Shown here one piece after another: positions 10,264 to 21,321 of a stretch of 64,000 nucleotides of DNA. The translations under genes and the position numbers were made by a program. The DNA lies in the NCBI GenBank assembly GCA_030549335.1, contig CM060198.1, forward strand, positions 40,960,353 through 41,024,352, read 5' to 3'. This DNA comes from Pontederia crassipes. Its lineage: Eukaryota; Streptophyta; Magnoliopsida; Commelinales; Pontederiaceae. Under the pieces are notes generated by a model. It saw only the letters and a list, made by a program, of their open reading frames with translations. It did not search any database and was not told the DNA's origin. The first letter of the stretch is position 1, and every line of letters begins with the position of its first letter.

Positions 10264-12230
10264 ACCCACGCCTCCTTAGAATTGACATGCCTCTCGGCGC
10301 GCATGCACCGACTGGTGGGTAAAGCACCCTCTCAGGCAGAAGATGATGGCGTCAAAATAAATGATCGGTGTCCTGAAAAGATAAATCATCTCTCGAAATC
10401 TAAAAACATAGGAAGTCCGATTGAATCCCCCTTGGTTGAACCTTGGCGAACAATGATTCCTCGGCATATCTAACCTAACCTCTCAGCTCGCATGCCTTAG
10501 CTAGAGACTATGAATACCCTCTCAGGTGGGAATCATCCTCGATGTAGGCTGTCCGAAATGTAAACAGAAAGCAAATTGATGAAAGGCCAGATGGCATTGT
10601 GCCATGCTTAAGGAATCCAACTTCAAGATTTTCACCTCTCGACCTTGAAGCTTGATTTAGGCATGATGAGCACTCTCTGAGACCAAGGCACAATGTGTGG
10701 ATAGTCAAAACATATTCAACAATCAAAACTTCATCATGAAAATGATAATGCCAGTGAAATAGTAAATAAAGCACAATAGAATATGAATTCGAAATATGAA
10801 GTAACTGACTACTATTGCTTAAACATAAACTTAGGAAAGATAATGTTTAGAAACATAAACATCCATCACAAATCCCCCATCCCTAGTTGGTTGTTCAACT
10901 ACACATAAAGAAATAAGGAAAGAGGAAAAGAAGAAAAGAAAAAGGAAAAGGAAAAGAAGAAGGGAGAAGGGAGGCTACTGCGGCAACCTCAGGTGGGGGT
11001 ATCCACCTGTATGCCCCTATGTGATGTGTAAATGGGTGTATCTGCCTGCATGCCCACATGGGTTGTCTGCTAGGATTTCTACGTGAAAAATAATCAAAAT
11101 AAGTAATACAATCCAATATTACAATAATTAAAAGATGAATGTGGAGAAGTTTTAAAAATTGCATTTCAACAATAAAGCATGTATTTGAGCATAAGAATAT
11201 ATCAAATATGAAATGAATTCATGCTGAACATAAGTACAAAGTATACATAATTTCTCTACATCACATATCATATCATATCAAAATCCTTGTTCATACATAT
11301 AATCCTTGAAACCACATCATTCATATCAAAACGTATCATATAATTAAACAATATCACAATCAATAGTGCATCACATGTCATGCTCTTTAAAGTGGATGTA
11401 TGCAAGAAGAATGATGCATGCACATGCTATAGATCATCCTTCATTTTTACTTATATTTGTCTTCCTCCCAATAGCAATAATATGTGTTCTTATGAACACA
11501 ATGATGTGGATGCTAACATATCATACATATATATAACGATGATCAAGATTATCTATTATCTATGTCTTCAATCTTGTAGCTCAAGTAATTGATCAATCAC
11601 ATAATTATAATAGATTACATACTTTTTGGAACAATTTTCTTATATTTATTATACATAATAAAATCTCTTGGATCCAATTTTATATGAACATAGACTTCAA
11701 CGAAACTAGCTAGTAAAAGTTTGAACTTTTATTTCCTTATGGTTGGTTCCCAGATAAAAAAAATCAACATTCAGCTTAGGTTTTCTGTTGATTCCCTATT
11801 TTACTAGCTGACTAACATTAATGGTATGATTTATAGCAAACAATAAATAACTTCAATTTTTGTGATTTCAATTTTCTCCAAACATAGGCTTCTTAAGGTT
11901 TACCTCATAAAATTATTAAAATATATATCATTATGAAGTGAGCACAATAATTTTAGCAAATTGTATCGTGATTTTCTCTAGGTTCCATCTTGACAAACCG
12001 GCCGAGGTGCACTAATATATTTATAACTTTTGCTACGAATGTTGAAATCAAAAGAAAATAATTTTGTTTGAAAGAAGACTTCATCCTACAACATATATTA
12101 ATTTAGATTTTTGTTCACTATAAAAAAAATTATGTGGTTACAGACATTTCATCATTTTGTGCACACTTCTAAACTTGAGAGGTGTCACTTATTCTCCTCA
12201 TAACTCCTTCCACGTATATTATATTGAAAT
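10264..12230. repeat. Right part of the old LTR-like sequence
   Basis: This continues the sequence of 7113-7312. It shares phrases with the solo LTR beside it: AATCAACATTCAGC with a preceding TTATGGTT (8870-8900 and 11735-11780), and CTAGGTTNCATTCTGACA-like words (9115, 11985). It is an older, more diverged member of the same broad LTR group. I see no clear right end; similarity fades near 12230. Short reading frames at 10225-11164 have no recognisable content. Confidence 0.5.
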
Positions 12231-12820
12231 GAATCCAATTGAATTAGGCATCTTACAGATGCAACAAACCAACCCACCTAAAATTTCATACTTTTATATG
12301 ACTGATGTGGATGAGAGCATAATTTAAAACCTAATCATATATTTTCTTGAAATAATAAAGGTAAAATTTGAAATAAGAAAATAAAAGGAAAGATCTTGAA
12401 TTGTTGATTAGAGGAAATGAATCAAAATAGAAACAAAATATTAATCGAATTAAATAAAAAGAGAGAAGTTTGTGGAAAAAGAATAAAATCCGATAATAAT
12501 ATATTAGTAATAAATTTAGATTGAAATTAAGTTAGATTATTATATTAGTAATAATAATAAAAAGAAAACTATTAAAATAGAAACATATTATTAATCAAAT
12601 AAAATAAAAGATGAAAAGGAAATAAAATCCAGTAATAATATATTTGTAATAAATTTAGATTGAAATTAAATTTATACTATTATATTAGTAATAATAAAAA
12701 GAAATCTATTATTTAAACTAACATTCGGTAAAAATAATAATTATTTAATTAGTTTAATCATTTTTGTAATAATTTATATATTAAATTACTCCTAAAAATT
12801 ATAAATAATGTTATTATATA
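12231..12820. repeat. AT-rich spacer with a tandem duplication of about 150 bp
   Basis: The block AATAATATATTAGTAATAAA with neighbours (12495-12550) recurs around 12635-12690, with flanking words GAAACATATTATTAATC/GAAACAAAATATTAATC also repeated. No gene is seen. Confidence 0.55.
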
Positions 12821-13214
12821 AAAATCGGGTTGAACCGAATCTTGACTCGGTTGGCTTGCCAATCCAATTTTCGATCCGATTTTGAAAACAATGAAAAATT
12901 GAATATTAATATCCAAATATTAGCTGCTCAAATAGATAATAGATTTTGAAGACTTCATTATAACAAATTGTTTTAAGTTTATTAAATACAATTTTTTAAT
13001 TCTCCCTAATATTAAGCTATTGTAAAATTGCATATGGTTGGAGGATTGGGATCAACAACTTTAGATTTGTATACGAACAAGCCATGTTATATAATAATGA
13101 AAACACACTATATAACTAATTAATCAATTCAGTCACTTAATTAATTAGGTTCATTGATTCACAATATTTACACATACAATATTAATAATGGAATACTTGG
13201 AAGATTGAGTAATA

Positions 13215-13480
13215 AGTATAACATATTTTTTCTTTTCAAATTTTTCATAGTTTTTTATATTTGTTTAATATTTATTTTAAAGTATAAAATAGGCTTTCGT
13301 GATATTTAAATATTTTTTCATACTTAAATTTTTATTTTAACATTTAAATTGAATATAGGCTTAAAATTAAATAAAATGAAAAATAAATAAATACTCAAGT
13401 CTTTGGATAAACTCGAGTTGGGATTTTCCAACTTGTTTTCGACTCGGCCATCATTGGGGTCAATCTGATAACACTCCTAA
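13215..13480. mobile_element. Eroded copy of the GGGTCGGGT-type MITE
   Basis: The order ATATTTAAA, TTTTATTTTAA, AAATAAATAAATA, ACTCGAGTTGGGATTTTCCA, GACTCGGCCATCATTGGGGT and AACACTCCTAA parallels the right half of the MITE at 2199-2694. A possible left arm (AAATCGGGTTGAACCGAAT, 12826) precedes it. Most CpG sites have decayed, as expected for an old methylated copy. Confidence 0.5.
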
Positions 13481-14739
13481 TCATATTTTCGGAAACTTAA
13501 ATACTATTTGATTCGAAGTGAATAATTTTTAAAATATAATAATCGTAAAAATATTAACATAATAATATATTATTAAAATTTTAAAAATAAAATATGATTG
13601 TAAAAGTTAAAAAATGATAATATCAATATTCTTCTATTTTAGGATTAGAAATGGTGATTTTATTATCTTCAAGATGAATTCACATTTTTCAAAATTTGAC
13701 CAAAATTCGATTCCTTCGGACGTTTAGTTATATTTTCGAAATATTAAAATATTCCAACCTTTATCTAGAAAACAAATGGCCCTCGGTGAAATGGAAAAAA
13801 AACGACAACTTGTGAAGCTGGGAAAAGATAATTTGAACCAATATCATGTTACTAATAATTGTCAAACAAAAAGAGCTGAAAAGTTTATGTAGAAATAGAA
13901 TCTCAAATTCTGCATACATTTTTTTCTACACGAAAAAATACTTTAATGTAGAAATGTCAAAAAGCCGACCCCACGTAGTGGGATAAGGCTTTGTTGTTGT
14001 TGTTGTAGAAATGTCAAAAAGAAAGGGAACATCAAGTAGTAGGCAAGAGATTGAGGAATTCTGAAATAGCAAAAGTAGTCGGCAATCAATCCCATCCCAC
14101 TAATTTGATGCAATGAAATGATTACAAATTCTTACAAGAACTTTAGAAGGTCGAGACGAAGCATTGATGAGCAAGATTGATAGGGTGAAAATGATTAAAT
14201 TATTCAAACGTCACATTTTGATTTCCGCAAAATTGATACAAGTGAAGATAAATAATTTGAACCAAATTTACTCTCGATGATTTACATTTGTTTGAATTTC
14301 CATTTATCACTCATTTCTTTTTTAAAAATCTCTTTTTTCATGTTAATATTATATTGATATTTTTTTATATTTCTTTAGTTTATATTTCTCTTCTTTATTT
14401 TTTAAAAATAATGAATAAAACAATTACAAGAGAAAATAAAGTATATAACAAAAAAATTAAAAGAGGCAAAACAATATATTAAAGAAAATATAAGTGATAA
14501 ACAGTTATATGTATAATTATGTTACTCATTAAATATTATAAATAATTTATATAGTCAAAATAAATAAAAATTACTTTTTGGTTAAACTCGTCATCTTTCA
14601 TAATTTATTATTCAAATAAAAATTTGCTACCGACAACCCCACATTTCATCCCACCACACTACCCAATTCCTTCGTTAGTTGCCAAAAATACTCAAAAGTC
14701 AAAGTTCCAACTACCATTACAAAATGAATTAATTCCATT
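13481..14739. other. AT-rich intergenic DNA downstream of NDUFA6
   Basis: Apart from the SINE stub I see no gene or clear element. The 64-residue frame at 14288-14482 is AT-rich and hydrophobic by composition only. Confidence 0.5.
13965..14005 (+). mobile_element. 41-bp SINE 3'-end stub with a 16-bp TSD
   Basis: The insert is only the 3' end of the SINE seen complete at 15920: CCGACCCCACGTAGTGGG, then ATAAGGCTTTG and a (TTG)n tail. It is flanked by perfect 16-bp repeats, TAGAAATGTCAAAAAG at 13949-13964 and 14006-14021. The duplication shows that the short piece inserted as such by target-primed reverse transcription and was not eroded later. Confidence 0.9.
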
Positions 14740-14985
14740 TCTTATCCCATGTATATGCTCGAACAGTAGACATTCAACATATTCCGGATCATCCCATGAA
14801 TAGAAACTCAAAACAGATTAAATATATGTTGAGACAAAATCTCACAGCATACTGAAATATGCAATTACAGGGGTTTGGTTTGTCAAGCACAACTTATTTC
14901 CTTGCCTACACAATTTCAGTGTATCCAAAGATTCACATCCAAAGTAGAATTCTAAGAGAAAAAGTTCTTGCTGCTTCAACTCGAT
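14740..14985 (-). other. Probable NDUFA6 3' UTR region
   Basis: This follows the stop codon on the minus strand, is not repetitive within the window, and contains AATAAG-like hexamers (near 14897). The poly(A) site cannot be fixed from sequence alone. Confidence 0.4.
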
Positions 14986-15171
14986 TCAAAAGTAATTGCT
15001 AGAATAGAATTGTTTAAGAAATTCAGAGTTACCCTGGTCTTTAGTGCCGAGGTCCTGAACAAGACCCCCACGCCCAACAACATACTGACCAATTATATGG
15101 TGACGCTGCTTAGAATGTGTAACGATGTTGCTCAATTCTTCTGTCCCCTTAAATAGAAGCAAATCAATAAC
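14986..15171 (-). CDS. NDUFA6 (complex I B14 subunit), exon 2
   Basis: This exon encodes the last 61 residues, from VIDLLLFKGTEELSNIV through QRHHIIGQYVVG to FYSSNYF, with stop TGA at 14988-14986. QRHHIIGQYVVG and the FLK-FY-SNY end are highly conserved in plant NDUFA6 proteins. The acceptor is TGCAG just before GTT (15171), in phase 0, which joins NPK of exon 1 directly to VIDLLLFKG as in the family. Joined length is 132 residues, near the usual 130 or so. The segment GRGGLVQDLGTKDQGN differs a little from other plants but stays in frame. No lesion is seen. The methionine at 15177 lies in the intron and is not the start. Confidence 0.93.
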   Translation of the reverse strand, partial: VIDLLLFKGTEELSNIVTHSKQRHHIIGQYVVGRGGLVQDLGTKDQGNSEFLKQFYSSNYF

Positions 15172-15919
15172 CTGCATCCACAGAAAATATAAAATATGAT
15201 GAGATCAAGAACCCAAATTTCAACAGATCGAATGGGAAATGTTGGGATGACACTGGGATTTAATGCTTTTTAGTCAAAAGAAATAATAGGCAAAAATCAT
15301 CTTAACCAAAAGTCAGTATTCGTTCCCAACATAAGTGAGAACAAAGGATAGAAGAACTTCACTTGATTATGGAAAGAAAAGCTAGAAAAAAACGATTAAT
15401 CATGATCTCCCACATGAAAAAAAAACTTGTCATAAGCACATGCTATTTACAGATGGTAACAGTGACAAAGATAATGGAGGAGCAGGATTGCAAAAATAAT
15501 GAATTCATTTTTTCTACAAGAAAAATAATGAATTCATAAGCCGAGAAAAGATGAAAATCCATGTAACTCAATAAAGTAATACCAACAAAACATAAAAATC
15601 CACACAACTCAATAAAGTAATATGTTGCATATATGTGCTGTTTGCATAGTAAAATCATAGTTCTTTCAAGTTTTACGTGAATAGTAGAATTAATAGATTA
15701 ATTCGAGGTGTGTTTGAATGGAGTGAAATATAATGATATGTAACTAAAACGTTGATGTGATATGATAGATTAATATTAGTGGATGTTTGAATAAAATATA
15801 GGTTTTGTAAATATATAATATAATTTTAATAAAAATAACAGTAATAATTAATTTTTAAAAAAAATATATTATGTAAACATAAAAAATTATATTTTTAAGA
15901 AATTATATTTAACAAAATA

Positions 15920-16101
15920 ACTCCGCCTATATTTTATAGCCGGTCCCAAGCCCGGATAAAGGAGGAGGGTTGTGTTAGGCCCCGACAGCCAGCATAAAAT
16001 CCTGTCGAATCTTATGAATATAGATCAACGAATATTGGCGTCGTATGATCCATGTAGCTGACCCCACCTAGTGGGATAAGGCTTTGTTGTTGTTGTTGTT
16101 G
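15920..16101 (+). mobile_element. SINE (Au-like 3' end, TTG tail), full insertion with 16-bp TSD
   Basis: It is flanked by the identical 16-mers TATATTTAACAAAATA (15904-15919 and 16102-16117). It contains CCGGTCCCAAGCCCGG, GGAGGAGGGTTG, AGCTGACCCCACCTAGTGGG and a (TTG)5 tail. The GACCCCAC-TAGTGGGATAAGGCTTTGTTG end is widespread in plants and resembles the Au SINE family; the 182-bp length is close to what I recall for that family. I do not see clean pol III A and B boxes (a GTCGAATCTTA stretch is the nearest B-box-like word). It lies in the NDUFA6 intron in antisense. Confidence 0.85.
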
Positions 16102-16249
16102 TATATTTAACAAAATATAATTTCTTTTATGAAATGACAAGTAATAAATAATATTAATTTTTTTGTAATAAATATATTATATTTAATAAATAAATTCTTT
16201 TGTGAGAGAAATGTAAAAGAGAGAATATAAAAAAGAAAAACAATTTTGA

Positions 16250-17000
16250 AAAAACCGAGCATAGTTTTGTTCCTCGGGTTTGTGGGAACCTATGTCACGC
16301 TCGGTTCTCACCTCGGGTTCAACTTTGGTTCCATCAAACATTGGCAAAACCGAGCATCCGGTTCCAACCTGATTCTGATTGCCACATGCAGCCAGAACAG
16401 AATGTGCACTGCACCTTCAGCAACAATAATCAACAGTCCAGATCTCTATCTTAACTGTACCATACACCTCTCTCCATCTCCTCGTTCGCTTCCCCTCCCC
16501 ATCCCTGTTATAACTCTCCCCTCAGTCCAGTGAGCCTGAGCAATGACACATCAAGCATGCGTGCACACAGAGCTCTAAGGGCAGCAAGCACAGAGCTTGC
16601 AGGTGTGTAGACCTCAAGGATGCAGTGAGCTCGCGGAACATCCGGTGTAGCGAGATACAGAACCAGCAAGCTTACGCACAAAATCTTCAACACAAAGCTT
16701 GAACGCTGAGAGCTCATCGGTGTGGCAATACATAGCAGTATGGGGCTGACAGAGTTGTAAGAGGAAGAACATGAAGGGAGATGACTGAGCACAGTTTTCA
16801 TCAATCTCTATCTAATGGAAAAAAAATACCCAAACCAACAAATCTATAACAGCAGCCATGTACTCGACCATAGTATTTCATCTCAATCGTGTGGAGTGCA
16901 CCTTTTCGAGAGCAACAGCACACTGCATCATCCTTTTACCCATTCCACATTAAGTTCAAAAATTTATCAAAGCAAAGATGGTAAACTAGGCTTTTTTTTC
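16250..17000. other. Intronic stretch with a possible decayed gene fragment
   Basis: This part is less AT-rich than its surroundings. On the minus strand, 16804-16508 gives two overlapping open frames that switch near 16615: MYCHTDELSAFKLCVEDFVR, then LEVYTPASSVLAALRAL. This is what an exon fragment with one frameshift would look like. I do not recognise the protein. AACCGAGC/GCTCGGTT words occur at 16253, 16298 and 16350. Random open sequence cannot be excluded. Confidence 0.25.
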
Positions 17001-17109
17001 TAAAAGGGAGATGGTAAACTTGTTATTTAGGGTAACTGGAGTCCCTAAGTCACATATTACTTTCTCCTTCCACAGGCCCACATCATAGGACGGACTGAGC
17101 ATTCACCAA

Positions 17110-18151
17110 CTGGGCTTTACTTGCCTGATGGGTGGGACAAACCATGGGACCCAATCACAGTATCTGGCGGGAGTTTTCCTCATCGACCTTTCTTTCATTC
17201 TCCGACGGGGAGGCTCCCTATGGTGCACCAGTTCATGACCCCCACGTTTGGATCGGGGAATGACTTCTCATTCTGGCATCATGAGTGGCTTCCCAGCAGC
17301 CTTCTTGTTGTGTCCTTCCCATGGCAATTGGTCTTGGCGGCACACCCTAATGCGACTGTTGCTGGGTCTTGTCAGAGGTTTGCGGTCCGGGCACGGTTTG
17401 TGGACCCCCATTTTTAGCTCTTCATTGTCCCATTGAGGATTTCTGAGTTACTGTCATTGCATCAGAGATTGCCCCCTTCCGACCGAATCCTTCTAGGAAG
17501 ATCGATGGGTGTGGATCTTGGCTTCCTTGTCGGCCCGCAGCTACCTCCATTTTCTTCCGGATCGATCCTCTACACTCGGAGGACCTCAGGGCTGATTGCA
17601 TACTCAGATAGCGCTCCAAGATACCGCTGAAAGTCAAGATTTTTGTTTGTCTTATGTGGTGTGGGCGGATCCTCACGAGAGCCTAGAAGGCGAGATGGTC
17701 ACTTCATTTTGGCACATATCGTGTATTCTGCGAGGAGGCAGAGGAGGATGTTGCTCACCTATTTTTTGGATGCCCTGGATCTCGACGGGTGTAGTCACGA
17801 ACGAGCTTCTTGGGCAGCTTTCCCATCACCGTCTTTCGGCAGCCTTTTCAGACTCCCGCGTGCCAAGGCCAGCATAGGAGACTCTCTTTGGCAGTTTTCT
17901 TGGCCGATACCTAGGCCATTTGGTTCTAACGCAACGGCTCATTTTTTTGGACGGGGGATGTTAGGTGGATAGCATTTCATTTCTTTTTCGGGAGTGAGGT
18001 TTTGGATAGCATTTTCTCCTCTGGAGAGTGCTCTATTTGTACGTGCTGATCTCTCTCTCTCTCTCTACATATATATATATATATAGCTGGATGACAACCA
18101 TAACTTCTGGTGGTCATCCTTTGCCTTTTTAGAAAAGAAAAGAAAAGAAAC
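17110..18151 (+). mobile_element. LINE (L1-type) 3' fragment in the NDUFA6 intron
   Basis: The plus strand encodes FGSGNDFSFWHHEWLPSS near 17245-17300 and, in another frame, CEEAEEDVAHLFFGCPGSR near 17730-17785. These match the post-RT region and the zinc-binding zf-RVT domain of plant L1-type LINEs (G-G-FW...W, and C...E-D-HLFF-C). Several frameshifts separate the pieces. The end has a CT/AT microsatellite, a GGATGACAACCATAA motif and a GAAAAGAAAAGAAAAGAAA tail. It is 5'-truncated, as is usual. The same 3' end recurs at 26355-26533. Confidence 0.8.
18048..18086. repeat. (CT)n(AT)n microsatellite
   Basis: A CT run of eight units is followed by an AT run of about ten, inside the 3' end of the LINE. 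Confidence 0.85.
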
Positions 18152-20372
18152 TTTCAACGCATTCTTTGTTTGACGAAGGACTTTTACGGCGTTTTACGTG
18201 GTGGGAACTTGGTTTAGTGGGAGTTTTTCTTATGATCTTGTTACTAACATCATAGGAGGCAGCACACTAGGCATGAGACAACTTAAGAAGCAAAAAACAA
18301 ATGCTGAAAGGAAATATTTGATGATTCTTGGGCAATGCGGATGAAACAACAAGCAACATCCTAAAAAGGATGGGCGCAACTCTAATCGACCCTATCAATC
18401 AATGAAATGACATGAGTGAAGATGAAACCAAAACTTTAGGCTGAACTAGCTGGTGCCATAGATGAGACTGAAACTCAACACGGACCAGCATATGGTGAGG
18501 TATAATGAACTGAAAACAACTTAAATGTGATTGAAATTGACAAGTGACCATTGATAGTATAAATAAATGATCTACATGTACATTGAAAGAAACTTTTAAA
18601 CAAAAAGGTTCAAACATGACAATTCACGCTCAGAAAGAACAAAATGATAAGGATCAAAGACAACAGTTTTAATGCTTTACTTCTAGCAGTAACTACATAT
18701 TCCTTGAGAATGACTGGACATCTGAAACAAAAAACCGTTGAAGCCAAAATACTTTAGAAAAGGAAAACCTTTAATCTATTACCTATTATAGAGGAAGAAA
18801 AATACGGTTGCAATGACTTTTTTTAAAGGGAGGCTAACCATCCACTGATCAACTAACTAAATTTATTACATCAATATCACATAGTTCGTCCTGTTAATTT
18901 ATTGAAATGTTTCCACATTACTATGTAAAAGAATGGTTATCATGATGTACATTGTTACTTCATTTTAAATGCCAATCAGGTTCACAACTAATGGAACCTC
19001 AGTGCTATATTCAGTTTCCTTGTTATGTATATTGAATGGCAAAACTTCATACAACTTGCAAGCTAAATTGCTAGCTCTTGCTAATAAATCAAAGAAAGAT
19101 TATAATGCCAAACTTGGCTTTATGTTTCTCTTGAACTATACATTCAAGAACATAAAGCAACTAGTAATCCATCAAGGCATGTCTATAGCATTGACTTCAT
19201 GATTAATGTATTAAAAAACTGACACTCCAAAGATATCAACTTCCTTATGTGGATGGGTTGATACCCGTGAAGAGGGGGATTGTTGGGGGCATTGAAATGT
19301 TGAGAACAATATATATCATGCCAAATCATTTATAAAGAATGAAGAAACAATTTTGTAATGGATTGGTTATTGTATTTTTTTAGCAACTATATTAATAAAG
19401 CATGGATGACTACCGCTCTTGTTTGTCATCCAATCCTTTCTCAACAATGGACTTTTGCATTGATTCTCTGATGCAGCTTGTGCTACGATTCTTTTGATAT
19501 TAAACAAAATCATTTCCTTCTGTCACAACATGGAAGCCCCATGGATCATGATATTCAACTTAAACCATTTCCAACAACAACATTCCACAGCGAAATTACT
19601 ATAAACTCATGAAAGCCCCGTACTATAAATTCACAGATGTTTCATAAGAAATGTTGGAAAATTTTAAATGAATCACTTTCACCATTTTAAATATATAGAA
19701 AAAAGAACAGTGAAGATAAAAACATAAAATGACTTATAAACAAATCCACCATAATCCACGAGTGAAATTAACCAAAGTAACTCAATGATTAAATTGACAC
19801 TCACAGCAAAGTCTCTGAAACGAAAGAAAAAAATAGTAAGAAGTTTAAACTTTTGGCGTAACAAGCCGTTCCAATCAGTCCAAAGATTCGAAATAATGCA
19901 AACACCCTATAGACGAACAGGACACTGAAAACACATAATGACGCCAATGAGATCACAATATTATTACCAATCTGCGACAAACTTAGATCTTTAAACGAAA
20001 TACAACAGCATTAACAACCTAAGATTAGGATATCACCCAACTTCTTCACAAAACATCTGGATCCATCGTTTAGTCCAGAAAAAACATATTTCGCATCAAC
20101 TCCTCATTGCTTTTTCACAGCTAAATTTCTAGGATGCTTAACATCATTGATTAATCAGATTGCACACACAATGCGCCAGACCATCTATCACGATGGCATT
20201 TAACTCCTTCCCAGAAAAGATCAATCAACTTTGTTTTCTATTTACTGCCACGAGTGTGTGCAAACGAAATGAACGAGATAAATAAAGAAGAAAGGATCTA
20301 GGTCAAAATAAAACGGAAAAGAAGATCTGAGTGTTGGGAAATCCGAAAAGGAGGATTCAAAGATGAATAGAC
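18152..20372. other. Remaining intron sequence, one copia-like hint
   Basis: Mostly unremarkable. Around 19259-19285 AAGAGGGGGATTGTTGGGGG looks like the polypurine tract and start of a copia LTR, and 18969-19202 upstream is an open frame of 77 residues without a recognisable motif. At 19405-19440 GCATGGATGACTACCGC and GTCATCC resemble the LINE 3' end. All of this is tentative. Confidence 0.3.
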
Positions 20373-20585
20373 CTTGGGGTTGGTGATGTGGGCGTTCTTG
20401 CGGATCTCCGCGGCGATGGTTGAGCGGAGCTGGGAGACGGTGACGACGTCGTGGAGGGTGTACATCTCCATGACCGAGGGAATGGAGCGGCACGCCGTCT
20501 TGAAGAACTCGAAGGTCCGCCTCCGGGCCTCCGCCAAGCTCGCCGAGTTCGGCGGAACCTTCAGCGCTCGTACCGCGTTCGCCAT
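20373..20585 (-). CDS. NDUFA6 (complex I B14 subunit), exon 1
   Basis: This exon encodes the first 71 residues, MANAVRALKVPPNSASLAEA...ITNPK. VPPNS, the EARRRTFEFFKTACRSIP helix (the LYR-family core), and DVVTVSQLRSTIAAEIRKN are diagnostic of plant NDUFA6, a matrix-side accessory subunit of mitochondrial NADH dehydrogenase that binds acyl carrier protein. ATG 20585 is chosen because plant homologues start a few residues before VPPNS; an in-frame upstream ATG at 20645 would add a charged 20-residue extension that homologues lack. Third codon positions are almost all G or C, unlike the surrounding DNA, which suggests a monocot. The promoter side is 20586-20840. Confidence 0.95.
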
Positions 20586-20750
20586 GCCGCTGCGCTCTCG
20601 TTGTCTCTCGGACCCCTTCCGCCCCCTTTCCTCAAACTTCACCACTTATTATTTCCTTCTTCCCTCGCCTGCCCCGTTTTCCTTTTTCGGCACTTGAAGT
20701 GAAGGCCCAAATAGAAGACAAAGGTTAGCGCTAACCAACAGCGGCCCAAA
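20586..20750 (-). promoter_or_regulatory. NDUFA6 5' UTR and core promoter with two site II (TGGGCC) elements
   Basis: Upstream of the ATG the minus strand has two TGGGCC motifs, at 20709-20704 and 20748-20743, about 120 and 160 bp from the start codon and 39 bp apart. TGGGCY 'site II' elements, often paired, are known from plant promoters of nuclear genes for respiratory-chain subunits. No TATA box is evident, also common for this class. The leader is purine-rich and GC-rich. Confidence 0.6.
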
Positions 20751-20753
20751 GGT

Positions 20754-20754
<1 letters not shown>

Positions 20755-20839
<85 letters not shown>
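20755..20839. repeat. (ATT)n microsatellite, about 28 units
   Basis: This is an 85-bp uninterrupted TAT/ATT run followed by GTTGTT. It starts seven bases beyond the distal site II element of NDUFA6. The asparagine-run frame on the minus strand is an artefact of it. Confidence 0.95.
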
Positions 20840-21313
20840 GTTGTTAAAACGGAAGAACACGCTTCTAATGTAAGGATACTTTTTTTCGATATCAAATAGT
20901 GACACATTATTTTTAGTTTTGCATATTTATCCTTTGAAATTTTACTTAAATAAATTTAAAAAGTAATCAAATATATTATTATATCTTATAAACATTAATA
21001 ATATTATTATTAATAAATAGATCTTTATCAATGCTATTAATTATATTATCAGTATGATTAATTTATTTTTAATAAATAATAATAAATTCCAATATTAATC
21101 ATTTTAGTTTAATAAAAATTCATAATAATTATACGAATATATCATTATAATACTTCTATAAAATGTAGTATTTAATTTCTATGGGTCTAAAATATGTATT
21201 TTTTAATTCAAATTTATGACATTCAAGATAACTTTCATAAACAATTAAACTTAATCATTTTGATCAAGGGTATTTTGATAAAAATTTGTATTAATTATTA
21301 AGTCTTTGTTATA
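20840..21313. other. AT-rich intergenic DNA
   Basis: Upstream of NDUFA6. No gene or recognisable element is seen. Confidence 0.5.
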
Positions 21314-21321
21314 TAACAAAT

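Larger units (their letters stand above)
15172..20372 (-). other. NDUFA6 intron, 5.2 kb, phase 0
   Basis: The donor is AAG|GTCTATTC at 20372 and the acceptor TGCAG at 15172-15176 on the minus strand. The intron holds a full SINE (15920-16101), a LINE 3' end (17110-18151), CT/AT microsatellites (18048-18086), and apparently unique sequence. Both transposable elements lie antisense to the gene. The length fits a plant with a large genome. Confidence 0.85.

Noticed and set aside
11380-11592. 70-residue frame and other short frames in 8400-11600
   Set aside because: Located in LTR-derived DNA, AT-driven composition, no motif.
16508-16804. 98-residue minus-strand frame in the NDUFA6 intron as a separate gene
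   Set aside because: No recognised family, no consistent frame beyond about 100 bp, no visible splice or start context; kept only as a low-confidence possible gene fragment.
20374-20702. Plus-strand frames of 107 and 83 residues over NDUFA6 exon 1
   Set aside because: Antisense shadows of a GC3-rich exon.
20639-20905. 88-residue frame with a run of 30 asparagines
   Set aside because: Read-through of the ATT microsatellite upstream of NDUFA6.
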